From NCBI GenBank assembly GCA_002110485.1, contig MOWL01000024.1, positions 744,001-808,000 on the forward strand: DNA of 64,000 bases, written 5' to 3'. Shown piece after piece: positions 34,568 through 46,100 of this stretch. A program made the position numbers and the translations under genes. Positions within the stretch are counted from its first letter, which is position 1. Each line of letters begins with the position of its first letter. Below the pieces are notes generated by a model. The model was not told where the DNA came from. It made no database searches and was given only the letters and a program-made list of their open reading frames with translations. Origin of the DNA: Emergomyces orientalis (lineage: Eukaryota > Ascomycota > Eurotiomycetes > Onygenales > Ajellomycetaceae).

Positions 34568-35197
34568 TTTTATTATTGGGAAAGGGGTTGGGCGAAGGGA
34601 ACGTTGTTGGCCAGGTTGAGTATCATAGATAGGAGAAGAGCGGAGAGGGCCGGGATCTACTGTTTGCCAAAGCGATTTAGCGCGCCCTGTGATAGACAAG
34701 TTACAACCTGTTCTTGCGTTAGCGTGCTCGCTATAACTAAATAAACAAATGAGGGTATATATTTCACTACTTCTCCTTGGATAAAGTGTTTTTATAATTA
34801 TTTTTTTATAGGTTCTTTTTTTTCCCATAAAATATATTCTCTGAATTTCACAATTTCATACTCCTTATTGTCACACAACCCTATTAAATAGAATAATTTT
34901 TCAATTCGGGGACAGTGGGCAATTACAGTCACTCTAAGTATAAAGTCAACCCCCGCGCTTTGATGTGCGGGATTTAAGCTTCTTCAAAGTTCTTCGTGGG
35001 GCATTGGGTGGAGTCTCTCCACATTTTTCCTGGGACAAAAATTTCCCTCCGTAGGTAATCCTCATGACTCAGATAGGAATATATATTGCTACCGCAGACC
35101 ACACCAAGTTCGAACTTTTCAAAATATTCTAGTGGATGAGCAGCTACCTAGTCTCTCAAGCGTCGCAAATAGTAGAGAACAAAAGCAACATATCACA
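34568..35197. promoter_or_regulatory. Divergent promoter between MFS exporter and PhzF gene
   Basis: 630 bp between start codons. An inverted CCCGC...GCGGG pair at 34952-34971 (10-bp spacer) resembles the inverted CCG/CGG half-sites bound by Zn2Cys6 regulators. No biochemical support; motif reading only. Confidence 0.4.
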
Positions 35198-36205
35198 ATG
35201 GCCCAGCCCCTCCACTTTGTTACCCTCGATGTCTTCACCACATCCCCCTTTGCTGGCAACCCTTTAGCCGTAGTTTTCCTCTCTGACAATACTCCTATAA
35301 CTCAAACTCAAAAGCATGCCATTGCCCGCGAGTTTAACTTCAGCGAAACCATCTTCGTCCATCCCACGAGGGGTGCCCAAAAGCCTCGCACGATAGACAT
35401 CTTCACCACGCTGGCAGAGATACCTTTCGCGGGCCACCCGACCATCGGCGCAACATCATGGCTGCTGCTGCACTCCAAGTCAAGTCATAATAGTTCCCAT
35501 GATGAGGCCCCGCCATCGACAATTACCACCAAGGCTGGAGACATCCCAATCTCCATATCCACAGAGGACCCCAACATGGTTTCCGCTCTGATTCCACATG
35601 ACGTGCACATCCATTCAACTAGATTCTCTGTGGCGGATTTACTCAAACTCCATCCATCCGTGGAACCCTATTTGGATGCCAGTGCGCACGCCGATGGATT
35701 CCCCATCGTCTCAGTTGTTAAAGGCATGACAGCCGCGCATGTCCAGCTGCCCAGTTTGGAGGCACTGGCTGCAGCAACGACGGCGAGTGGGGCATATAGC
35801 TTCCCTGCGATAAGTACGGAGGCGGGAGGTTACTTTGACCCCGGCTGGGATGCGGGAATACCCCTTCATGTGTATTTCTATGTGAAAGATGTATGGGACG
35901 AGGTGCGGAAGACAAATGTTATTCGCAGCCGTATGTTTTTCGATGCTACTGAGGATCCGGCGACTGGGAGCGCGGCGAGCGGGCTTATTTCCTATCTGGC
36001 GCTGACGGGACAGGGTGGTGGCAGCGGGAGTGGAATCGAGAAGGAGATGTTGTTCCATGTTGTTCAAGGGGTGGAAATGGGGAGGAGGAGTGATATTGGA
36101 CTGAAAGCCATGTTGAAGGAAGGGGGAAAGGAGATTGATAAAATCCAACTGAGTGGTAGTGCTGTGAAGGTGTGTGAGGGTGATATCTTAGTCGGGGCGG
36201 AATAG
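35198..36205 (+). CDS. PhzF/DapF-fold isomerase-like protein
   Basis: Single-exon CDS of 335 residues. ATG 35198 (MAQPLHFVTLDVF) is chosen because PhzF proteins begin right at strand 1; an in-frame ATG at 35132 would add 22 residues. Diagnostic motifs are DVFTTSPFAGNPLAVVF, FNFSETIFV with Glu50 at the catalytic position of PhzF, IDIFTTLAEIPFAGHPTIGAT and DATEDPATGSAASGL (about 249-263). The family has two diaminopimelate-epimerase-like halves and catalyses proton shifts. In bacteria PhzF isomerises a phenazine precursor; most fungal members have unknown substrates. There are no phenazine genes here, so that role should not be assumed. It lies head-to-head with the MFS exporter. Confidence 0.9.
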   Translation: MAQPLHFVTLDVFTTSPFAGNPLAVVFLSDNTPITQTQKHAIAREFNFSETIFVHPTRGAQKPRTIDIFTTLAEIPFAGHPTIGATSWLLLHSKSSHNSSHDEAPPSTITTKAGDIPISISTEDPNMVSALIPHDVHIHSTRFSVADLLKLHPSVEPYLDASAHADGFPIVSVVKGMTAAHVQLPSLEALAAATTASGAYSFPAISTEAGGYFDPGWDAGIPLHVYFYVKDVWDEVRKTNVIRSRMFFDATEDPATGSAASGLISYLALTGQGGGSGSGIEKEMLFHVVQGVEMGRRSDIGLKAMLKEGGKEIDKIQLSGSAVKVCEGDILVGAE

Positions 36206-36748
36206 GGGTTGGAGTGCAATACTCCGTATTTTGGGGTTTGTTTTAGCCTAGGAAATGTTTGGGGGCGGGGTCTGTCTGCAACTATAACTCATTGATGAAG
36301 ATCACAGAACAGTGAATATTACATTTTGTCTGTATTATGTGGTGTGAGGATGCTCAACCTCAACTGCGGTGGACGCGAGACGAGGCCAAACATACTTCCC
36401 AAAGCAGTAATATGCAACATCCTCCTACGAAATATTTCTGTATTTCTACTCTTTCTCTCACTTACTAAACAAACGCTCTCCTCTCAACCTCTCTTCATGT
36501 GTTCATATTGCTTTTATTTTGTATTCCACATCTTCGTTGTTCAGTGTTTATAATTTTGCATAAGCAACATCGTATCTCTCTTCCTTTTGTATTAACAGTC
36601 CTATGCTTCTGCTTCGACTCGGGCTGCTTTTTTTTAATATATATCGCATCCCGATAACAATGACCCGCATCCGTATATCAACATAAACAACATACATATA
36701 TATCCGGAAGGCCATTGTTTGCTTGGCCTACATCTGGGCCAAACAAAC
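36206..36748. other. Intergenic, no gene seen
   Basis: 3' flank of the PhzF gene and pyrimidine-rich upstream region of the poly-Q orphan. No other signal. Confidence 0.6.
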
Positions 36749-38563
36749 ATGTCTCTGGCGCATTATCCCGCGCCATCTCCTCACTTATATGCCTCCCCTC
36801 GCGATGCTAAATACAACAGCGCTTCCCAGAATCGTCGGAAATCATCCCTGACAAAATCCATCCAAGCTTTCGCGAAGAACGCATTTCACCGCAGGCAACG
36901 TCACACAAACACCGGGGCTTCAAGTCACGGTACGACGCCAGCAACGCCGTTCACGAGTAGTTCATACCCACCCAGCCCCGGAGTTTCACAGTCGAGATCC
37001 GAAGGAGCCATGGCGCCCGTAACACACCCCCTGGGAAGGTCGCCAGTGACACCCGGAGCAAATTCAAAAGGTCAAACCAAGACACATGTGGGAATAACCA
37101 CTCCCCCTGTTTCGAGCCCAGGTTTAAGCAGGAAACAGGGGAGCTTGAACCTCCAGCAACCTGTACTGGTGGAACAATACAACTCGAAATATGAGAAGCC
37201 ATTCGAACAAGGTCAGAGAAACGGAGGAAAACAAGGCGTCAAATACGCGACTTTAAAAGAGGGAACGCGCCCATCCCAGGTTTCACGAATTCCGTTTCCT
37301 AGTCCTCAACCGGACGGATATCCCCGAAGAAGAAATACAAACGCAGGGCTCCCACTTCCGAAATCAACCACGTTTTCTTCTTTTATTAGTCTAAGACTTG
37401 GATCCTCCCTATTGCGACACCAATCACTGTTGAAAAACAATAAGGCTTCATGTGGGCAGCCAAACCTGGAGCTACAGCAGCAGCAACAGCAGCAGCAGCA
37501 AATAGGGGCAATGACTCAGGAACTGGAACCTACAGCAAACGGGCAAATAGCACAAACAACCAATAATCCGCCATTTGGATCATTCGGGCCACGGCATTGT
37601 CTCACTTCCCAGCAACAGCCATTATTGGTCCCAAAGGGGCGTTTGTTGCCAGAAAGCCAGACGGCTATAAACTTAGCATCATATTCTAAACTTCCCGGTT
37701 ACTCTGCGCCAACTGAAAGCTTCATTAATCGCTACCAGAACAACGCCCGTAGCAAATATAGTATCATTAATGATTGTGAGGATACAGGATCTTTAAGGAC
37801 TCATAGAGGTCGACATAAGCCCCCAAATGCTAGGCCTAAGGATACCTGTTTCTCTGATGCACATGTACAGCAGACTAGGAGCTTGAAAGAGCAAATTTCC
37901 ATGGAAGAGCTCATATTCCCGTGTCCGTCGCCTGATAATGACGATGACATCAGAACCGTAAGCCTGGCTGGAAACTTTTTGCATTCCCCTAAAATTAGAA
38001 CTATTCGACCCCATATCTCACGCTAACAGAGGAACTAACTCTTTGATTCTCAGGTCACCATCGCCAAACCACGCCAATATTGGCTAGGCCGCTTCTCCAC
38101 CCTGGTCAATAGCTTCCACCACGAAGACTCTTTCAGAGAAGAATCAGACGTGTTCACAGGATATGACAATTCAGCTGCACCAGCATCCTACTACATCTCC
38201 TCATCCTCCACCGCAACTCTGAACGACCAACGGGCCAAGCGCGCCTTCGTATTTCTAGAAAACACCTGCACGACCACGGAGGCGCGTGTAAGCTTCCTGG
38301 AATTTCGAGATGCGTATTCGAAACGCTTTGGCGATCGGTGGTCCAAGTGGTTCGTGCGTGATGCTAGTGCCGCTGCGGGCAAGAAGAGGTATAGCGGTAG
38401 TACGCCAGAGCTAAACGATGGGGTGGTCATATCTGCAAAGGAGATAGCCGATAAGAAGCGTAATTGGAGCGAGAACGGGGCTTTGGTAGGCGGAGGTGGT
38501 GCTGGGGCTGGAGGGATTGGTTTGATGAATATGTTTAGGACAGTTCGGAAAAGTTTGGCTTGA
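36749..38563 (+). CDS. Orphan fungal protein with poly-Q tract and conserved-looking C-terminal region
   Basis: Predicted CDS is join(36749..37957,38054..38563), 572 residues from ATG 36749 (MSLAHYPAPSP). The 96-bp intron 37958-38053 (GTAAGC...TCTCAG) joins DDDIRT to VTIAKPRQYWLGRF in phase 0; reading through instead reaches a stop at 38026. The N-terminal 400 residues are disordered, rich in Ser, Pro and basic residues, with nine consecutive Gln from CAG/CAA codons (37475-37501). The second exon is more structured: YWLGRFSTLVNSFHHEDSF, RAKRAFVFLENTCTTTEAR and SFLEFRDAYSKRFGDRWSKW. I recognise it as the kind of region conserved among Eurotiomycete hypothetical proteins but know no function. 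A basic N-terminus (RRKSSLTK, FHRRQRH) may direct it to nucleus or membrane. Confidence 0.72.
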
Positions 38564-39215
38564 GGGTAATGTGACGGGTTTTTCTAGTTTTTTTCATCGA
38601 TTCTCATTCCTTTAAACAAATACCCCGTTTGGCCCATCCGCGCATCTTTCTTTCTTTCCTTTTTTCTTTCTCTCTTTTCTTTTCCTTTTCCTTTTTTTTT
38701 TTTTTTTTTTTTGTATTCCAGTTTCGTATGTAGCATACTTTGGAGAAAGGAGAGTCGGAGAACGAAGTGATGGTTTGGAAAGATTCCGCACTACTGAGCT
38801 TTGATTTTGCCGCCTATCTTTTAGCATTGGGTTTGGTAGAGTTAGCAAAATTTTAGGAAACGGAACTGAATGCAAGGGGAATAATGCTGGAATGCAATAA
38901 GTGTTGGACGTTCATCTGTCCAACCAGTGTGTAAACAGGATTGACGCGGATGAGAAAATGTAGATAATTGAAATCAAACCGAAAACTCCCTGTTTGAAAA
39001 GAAGAAGGAAAGGTAGAGCCAAATGCATGATAAAACCCTCTAGGATAATGGCGCAATGCCTTTCCTCTATTATGACAAAAGTGTCTTGCACCTTATATTT
39101 CCAGCCGAAAATGAATGAAAAGCAACAAAAACCGGTCGCGTTTATAACCTACCCCGCTAAAAGAAGAAGAAAATATCTTCAAGTATTTTTAATCCCACCT
39201 TGTGTAGGAATTTAC
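38564..39215. other. Intergenic with 68-nt polypyrimidine tract
   Basis: Between convergent genes. Positions 38645-38712 contain only C and T on the plus strand, ending in about 20 T. The rest shows no gene. Confidence 0.65.
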
Positions 39216-40813
39216 TTAGCCCCTCCCAGCCCTACTTCTTAAATACGCTGCAACCTGCTCATGTCTCGTAACAAAAAACATCCGCCTCCTCTCTGATTTC
39301 CATACCAACACCCCAATCTCCTCCGCATACTTGCACGGGCCCTCAAATTCCGCTAGACTAACAAAGTCCTTAAATAGGAAGCCTGGTGTGGCTTTTATCC
39401 GGTCTCGCTCCAGCTGCCAGAGGCGGATCTGATCAACAACTGTTGGTGGGAGAACGGTGGGGACGCCGACAGCATTCGCGGTGGCTTTTGACGCGTGGTA
39501 CTTGCGCATTTGCGGGTGGGCGTGGGTGGTTAAGTAGGAGATGATTTGATCGGCGGTGATGCCCATTTCCACAGCGCGCCGGATGGATTGGCGGGTTAGT
39601 TTGCCAGTAATCAGGTTGGGGAAGCGGTATTTTAAGGTTGTGAAGAGAGCGATTAGGGAGATTTGGAGAGGGGAGGAGGTGTAGGCGTATAAGCGGTAGT
39701 TAGTTTCAATGATTATGAAGCCGGATCCGGGTTCGTTAGAGGTTGCGGATGGGGCGCCGCTGGATGCGGTGAGGCTGCTGGAGCGGGAGCTGCCCAGGGT
39801 GATGGAGTCGGAAGTAAGGGTTGTGGCCAGACGGGTGGGGTAGAAACGGGTTGCTTCTTGGTGGGGAGAATGTTGGTATACGATGCCGAAATCAGTGAGG
39901 TCGGCAAGGGTCTTGAGTTGGGTAGATGTGAGGTGTTTCATTTCATATGACTGGCCGAGCTCGAGGCTACTGAGGACGAAGAGGAAGGAGAGGACTTCGA
40001 CGCTGTCCATGCCTATTTGTTCCGCGTTTTCGACGTAGAGAATTAGGATGTGCCAGACTTGCGTGTTCAGGTCCTGTAGGACGAAGGCGAAGCCGTCCTT
40101 TGTGATTTCGACTCTTCGGTCGCGGACTTCGACGAGATGGCAGGCTTGGAGGAGTTGTTTAACGCCCTTGCTCAATGTAACTGTTTGCTGCACTCCCAGG
40201 ACGCTTGTTCCAACCATATAACCCAGAACGCCTTCCCACTGGCTTCTTGCATAGTCGTCCAGTTGAGCAACGGTCATGGGATTTCCATCCGCGGTTAGGG
40301 ACGGGACTCCAAAAGATTGCTGTTTATCTCCTCCTGTAAGGGCCTGTCGAAGAGATGATGCGAATGGATCTGTAACAATATATGCTCTGACATGATCTGA
40401 TGTCGTGGTATTTGAAAGGATATGGAGTCGGCCCAATATCGATAGCGCGTTGTCTCTCTCGCTTCAATCCCCCCATGCAATTAGTCCCGCGATTTCTGCG
40501 TATGGATAGATATATATCAGAAGCTTTGCGCTCACCGTTTGCTCTCCGGCTTCACCCATAATTCCAGATCCGCAGCAGGCAGGGGATCCTTCAGGTAGAG
40601 GAGTGCCATGACGAAGCATTTTGCTATCTGGTATTAGCTAACTCATATCTGAATCTCGTTTCATAGAAAAACTCAAGTTGCGCATTTACCCAGGTGTGGC
40701 AACATTCGCCGGAAGATCGCCAGAGCCGTGGATGGCTGCTGGTATAGCCTGCGGAACACCGTTCCTGGCAGACTCTCCAGGTAGTCCATCGAGCGGGACG
40801 AGGATGCGGCCAT
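39216..40813 (-). CDS. TFB2: TFIIH core subunit Tfb2 (p52)
   Basis: Predicted CDS is complement(join(39216..40461,40536..40623,40690..40813)), 485 residues. Exon 1 reads MDYLESLPGTVFRRLYQQP and STALAIFRRMLPHL. Exon 2 gives AKCFVMALLYLKDPLPAADL and ELWVKPESKR. Exon 3 continues ERDNALSILGRLHIL. These are the opening helices of Tfb2. Later blocks are QWEGVLGYMVG, ITKDGFAFVLQDLNTQVWHI, LSFLFVLSSLELGQSY, LADLTDFGIVYQ, FYPTRLATTLTS, IIIETNYRLYAYT, ALFTTLKYRFPNLITGKLTR and AVEMGITADQIISYL. The C-terminal Tfb5-binding part is QIRLWQLERDRIKATPGFL. Tfb2 anchors the XPB/Ssl2 translocase in TFIIH and works in RNA polymerase II initiation and nucleotide excision repair. Intron 2 (40462-40535) uses an AAG acceptor. 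Confidence 0.94.
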
Positions 40814-41135
40814 TTTTTACTGTCTTTCGGGAAGGGTCGCTGTGGGGACAGTCGCCGTGCTATAATTGTCACCGATCTATCATAGCGATACTAATAAGAC
40901 GCTCAGCTGAAATTCAAAAAGCCCAAAAAAATTAACAGCTCCCAGGCAGTGGAAGACAAAAGTTGAAGATTATGAACTTGATTGATATTGGTACGGCAGG
41001 CGGGAAATGCCAGGAGTGTAGAGCAGGTGACTAATCGTCGTCTGTTTCTTCGTATTCACGTTACACATGAGAACAACTAGGCAATATATCTCACTTGCTT
41101 CAGCAAGTAGCAATTATTCAAGTAAGTTAATCAAA
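40814..41135. promoter_or_regulatory. Divergent promoter between TFB2 and the thioesterase gene
   Basis: 322 bp between the two start codons. No specific regulator motif recognised. Confidence 0.5.
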
Positions 41136-42435
41136 ATGCCGGTTTTAAAATTTGTTCAATCAGTAAGTATCTGCAATCGTAAAACTTTCAATTCTCATTT
41201 CAGCAGCTAATTCTAGTTAACAGGTCTGGCAGTCCTTCCGGACTACATCTGGCTTAGAGCCGAGGTATACATCCTCGTCCAGAGAATTGGAATTTCTGAT
41301 AGAGAACATGTATCATTGACCTTTAGACGCTACGTACAGATTGCTGGATAATGTATGTAGCTATTCTGGTGCTCAATGCATGCCAATTGCCGTTCGGGGT
41401 CGCTTGCAATTGAGCCTGCATCTCCATCATCCATACTCATTTCTTTATCTACTCAAATCTAAATCAAAGAACTGACCAAGGAATTAACAGCTCCGCGTGA
41501 CGGCCGCCCGTCCTGGAGTTGTGAATTTTGAACTAGATATCCTAAAAGAACATACAGTTCGTATTCCCCTTTCTCCCGTAATTGCTAAAGTGCTAGCCGG
41601 AAGTCTAACTAATTTATCCGCTTTTCCGTGCAAGAACCGCCTGGGTATCCTTCATGGAGGCACTATTGCCAGCATGGGTCCGTGAAATATACCCTCAACA
41701 CCATTTTATCGTCATGTAATGAACTTTCACTGATGCCAATTCCGCAGTCGATCTGGGCGGATCCCTAGCCATTGCTTCGAGGGGATTGTTCTCTACCGGT
41801 GTCTCAACAGATCTTAATGGTTCGTGTTATGCTACTGCAAGACAAATACCGTCTTTTTCTGGCCTCAAGGTCTAATTTCATCGCCAGTGACGTATCTCAA
41901 TTCCGGCGGGAAAATTGGTGATAAGATTCTCGCGGTGAGTTGGATGACTTTATCCTTTTCAAACCCTTGCGTCAGTTATTCAAACTACTAATATACAAGG
42001 TCTCAATTAGGAAGTAATATGCGATAAATGTATGAGTGTCTTCCACTTTCTCCTTTTTTTTCTTTCGCTTTTCCTACCTTTTTTATCCTTCTTCTTTCTA
42101 CCGAAGAATATTGGAAGGCTCCATCTAACAACCATCCCGCACCTTTAAAACAAAATCGCAGTTGGAAAAACGCTAGCGTTCACATCTATCAAGTTCACCA
42201 ACACCCAGAACGAGCTTTTGGCACGGGGGAGTCATACAAAGTAAGTAAACGGCCTTCTCAACAAATAATACAACTATCCGTCACCCTTCTCCTACAAACT
42301 TTGTCCCCCTATTCCCACTAGCTAAGCGCCCTATCCTAACATTGAGCGCATAGGTTCGTGGCTATCGCATTCAAAGACCCGAAGAACATCGTCGATCAGC
42401 TACAACAGGAAAAGGAACCGGAAGCGAAATCTTGA
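41136..42435 (+). CDS. Hotdog-fold acyl-CoA thioesterase (PaaI/Them2 type), ten small exons
   Basis: Predicted CDS is join(41136..41162,41224..41264,41340..41352,41491..41556,41635..41677,41748..41819,41888..41934,42011..42029,42162..42240,42354..42435), 489 nt and 162 residues. Every junction keeps phase. The product contains FRTTSGLEPRLLDN, LRVTAARPGVVNFELDI, HTNRLGILHGGTIASM, VDLGGSLAIASRG, VSTDLNVTYLNSGGKIGDK, CDKFGKTLAFTSIKF and LLARGSHTKFVAIAF. HGGTIASMVDLGGSLA is the hotdog helix signature of 4HBT/PaaI thioesterases, which hydrolyse acyl-CoA; fungal and animal Them2-like members act on medium/long chains in cytosol or mitochondria. Exons 3 and 8 have only 13 and 19 nt. Intron 4 (78 bp, AAG acceptor) has no in-frame stop, so its retention would insert 26 residues. 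No single open frame covers the gene. Confidence 0.85.
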
Positions 42436-43166
42436 AAGCCGCGACATATTCCACCGAGCCTGAGGTTTAGCGGTTCCGCTCAAGGCCAGCATTATAGAGG
42501 AGCAGATGAATTCGAAGCTGATTGGGCCATGCGACACATTTCTTCTATCATCCTTTAAGGAAACTCATATTGTTTTGCGGCGCCTTTTATGGGTTGGAAG
42601 TTGTCCGGCGTGGAACACGGTTTTGACCCTTGTAGATACTTGAAAAAAAATATATAGATTATAAAAAGGACAATAGCAACCTTGTATATAGAGAAGTTTT
42701 GCAAAGAAAAATTAGAATAGAATTGGCACACGCCACGAACTTCTAATTTAAACCTTTGAATTGAACAATACCGATGGGTGGGTTAGACTTGGAAGGAATG
42801 GGGGAACAACCCTGGCGACGTGGAATTAATTATATATTGAACGGAATGGCAGTTAAGTGTTTAGTGCATTGCGTAGCGCGCTTTTAAATAAAAGCGGGAA
42901 CTGCATAAATATAAATATACATATAAGATACACGAGGGTCAAAAGTTGTGTCCGACAAAAGCGTCAAGAACAAGAAGGCTTTGTTCAGGGGTAAAATCAT
43001 CATAGGACTTCATGCGTACCTATCCTAGCATTATTTTTCGGGCAAAGACGAGTGTCACATATTTAAACATCATCAAAAAGACAACGAAGCGCAAAACCCG
43101 GTTAAATGTTAACCTAGCACGGCAAAACGAAAACAACCTCAGAACCAAACAGGCATTGTTTAAATC
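42436..43166. other. Intergenic between convergent genes
   Basis: AT-rich 3' flanks of the thioesterase and Aquarius genes. No coding signal. Confidence 0.6.
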
Positions 43167-46100
43167 TCAATCAAGCACACTCTCCGGCTGCATATCACGC
43201 TCCTCATCATTAACCTCTTCGTCATCTTCCTCTTCTTCACCAATCGTGGCCATAACCTCATCAGCATCCATAGGTGCCATCGTCGCGTTCCCTTCATCCG
43301 CCAACGCCTTAATTTTCGCCTGCGTCATTTCGTACACATACTGGCCCAAATGCTCGATGCCCTCCATTGGTGTGCCAGTAACATCATCTTCCACCAGGGT
43401 TCTCGAAGTCGGGAACAGCTCACCGGGAACAAGCATGAGCTTATCGGGTCTCTGAAAGAGGATGTCAAAGGCTGGTTTTAGTTCGAAGCATGATTCAAAG
43501 ACGTCGCGGCGGCCGAGGATGTAGAGGCCAAGCCGGGCGCGGGAGAGGGCGACAGTGAGGCGGCGGACGTCGCGGAGGTAGCCGACGGTTCGTGTGCGGG
43601 TGAGGGAGAGGAGGACGTCTGTTTTTGTTTTTCGTTGAACATTAATTTCCAAGGCTGCAAAATTCGTAGAATGGGGTAATTATTTGGAGATGAGTTTGAA
43701 CTTACAGTCATTTTGCTCTCCTTGATATTTGTCCACCGTCGTTACGATCTTCGGTAAGCCGAATAGAGAGTTCTTGGCACACCTGTGGTTCAGAACATCC
43801 TTGATTAAGGCCCTTTGTCCCGCATACGTTGTTAGGATTGATATCTTAGACCCTGGGTAGCCAAGAAGGCGCATATACTGGTATATGGCGACAGTATACT
43901 CCGCTTCGCCAAGATTTTGAATGAAATGGGCAGAAGGTTCTCTTTCGCCAACCCCCTGGTAATCTGGAACGTTGATGAATTGGTAGTCGAATTTGAAGCC
44001 GGGATTGGCAAGTTTGAACTCCTCGTTTGTTTCCACAGCCGGCAAATTTCCCAGTCGTTCGTATCTCCATTTAAAAAGTTCGGCAATTGATGGACGTGAT
44101 CGGCCCTGTTGATCGAGATTTATTGTTGGTACGCCTAACCTTACGAGACGTAAGAAAAGTGTTTGTTCGAAGTTGGCATATTGCCGGAATGCCATGTTTT
44201 GGACAATGGGGGAGTTTTGCAGGTGGTCCCCACAAAGCACCACTCGTTTCAGTGGCAGTTCTCCGTTTTTGGTATTTTGTAGTGCACACGGGATAAAGCT
44301 TTCGATCTCTGTCACTTGGGCCGCCTCCTCCATTACGACATTATCATAGTGGAACCCAAGATTGGCGATTTCTTGCCTTCTCATAGCGGCATGAGTCGAA
44401 GTCATGGCAATAATTCGCGCTTCTTTTACTAAAAGGTAGTTGGCTTTATCGCGCTGGAATCTGAGTATCTCGAACGGGCGGATATCTTCAAGTTCAGAAA
44501 ATAACTTGTCTAAATGCCTTTGGCATCCGGAAACGACATCGAGAAGATCTTCCTTCGATGAATTGGGATCAAAGAGTGGTTTGGGGGTATTCGCAAAAAA
44601 TGTATGGAAGGGAAAAGCTTCGATAACGGTTTCGCGGGGGCAAGCTTCAGCCTGGATTTTATCCCAGTATTTAGTCCACGCTGGTCGAATATATACTGTA
44701 TTGAAATAGCCTGCCGTTTCACAGGAGTTGCCATGAGCCCCCTCTACTCCTATCGAAGCTGCCAGACGATCCACTTCTGCAAGGTAGCTGCCTCGGTTTT
44801 CAAGGAAAGTATCCACTCTTCCATATTTGCTGTAGCTAGCCTCAGTGTCTAACTCCTCCTCTCCACGACCCAGCCGCAAGAGGTGGCGTTGATCAATGTC
44901 CAAGGCCATAATCTTTTGGAAAAGCTGGTTTAGCGCCTGATTACTATGGGCGATAAGCAATGTCCGCTCATTGGGGAAGTTGTGGTAAATATTGCTTATA
45001 ATTTGAGTTGCAACGTCGGTCTTGCCTGTTCCTGGAGGCCCAACAATAACAGTCAAGCCAGGCTGGGTGCCGGACACAATGGCCTCGACTTGGGCCGGCG
45101 TAAATCGTATCGTGTTGAGTTTCGGGACATCAACCGGATAAGGCCCTGGGTTAGGTGGCTGGTACGAGGAAACACGTATCGAGTTTGGAGGTTTCTCCGC
45201 TACTTCAGTCTGATCTCGCCGTCTCTTTTTTGATGGGTTCGACGTGGCCGGCCTGGGATTATCTTCGAACATCTCCAAGACATAGGGTGGGTCGAAGCGA
45301 GAGGCTACATCGCCAGCCGCCTCAATCGTCCGATCTGGGAAGCTTTCGACAAGATGGTCCCAATTTAAGAACGTATCACGGAAATCAACAGATTTCACTT
45401 TATTGCTAAGTTCTGTATACCTCGCGCTAGCCGGGTCTCCGTAACCTAGGAAAACCTCCTGTATCCACGGTGGAAGATTGGTGTCCGCAACCGTTAAGCT
45501 TTGCATGGTTTCAAGAATTGGCTTGAAATTATTTTCCCTAGCCCTTCGCCTAACAATCACATTGATGGATGTGTATACATCAGCTTTTCCTTTTGCAAGG
45601 CTTTCCATATCTGCTTTATATGACGCTGCATCGAGGTTTACAAGTAGCCTTCGAAGCCGCGGTCGTGGTCTATATCCATTCGTCTCGTCTGTTTGAGGCT
45701 CCCTCAAAAACCGTCCGTTCTCGTCGAGAACCTGTACAACTTCCGCCGTTCGAACATGTAACAGGCTCACTTCATCTTTTGGATCCCGACTGTCGCTAAA
45801 TATCTGTTTTACTGATTTCTTAGGCTGCAAGGCAAGGAGGAAAACCACATCATCGGGACGCAGCGTTTCCCATTCTCTTCGAACATTTTCACCGAGGCGG
45901 CTGACATCCAGTCCAATTTCAGCGCGAACGTATGCAGGGTTGGTTGACCCAACCTTTGCCGGTGCAACCTCAACGATCGCCGGCTTTGCAATCGGAATTG
46001 CCATTTTCGAGAACCCTTCAAAGGACACAGTCCCAGTATTTCTCTGGAGGCGTGGTTGTAATCGCTTGATTACTGATTCGAGGTCCTTTCGAATCTCAAA

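Noticed and set aside
34568..34828. N-terminal extension of the MFS protein to 34828
   Set aside because: The extra 87 residues have no transporter character and cross the probable leader; the ATG at 34567 fits family length better.
32876..36205. Secondary-metabolite gene cluster around the MFS and PhzF genes
   Set aside because: No polyketide synthase, peptide synthetase, terpene cyclase or cluster regulator in the window; neighbours are housekeeping genes.
41497..41685. Single 62-codon ORF as the whole gene
   Set aside because: It reads through intron 4; splicing shows it is only part of a ten-exon thioesterase gene.
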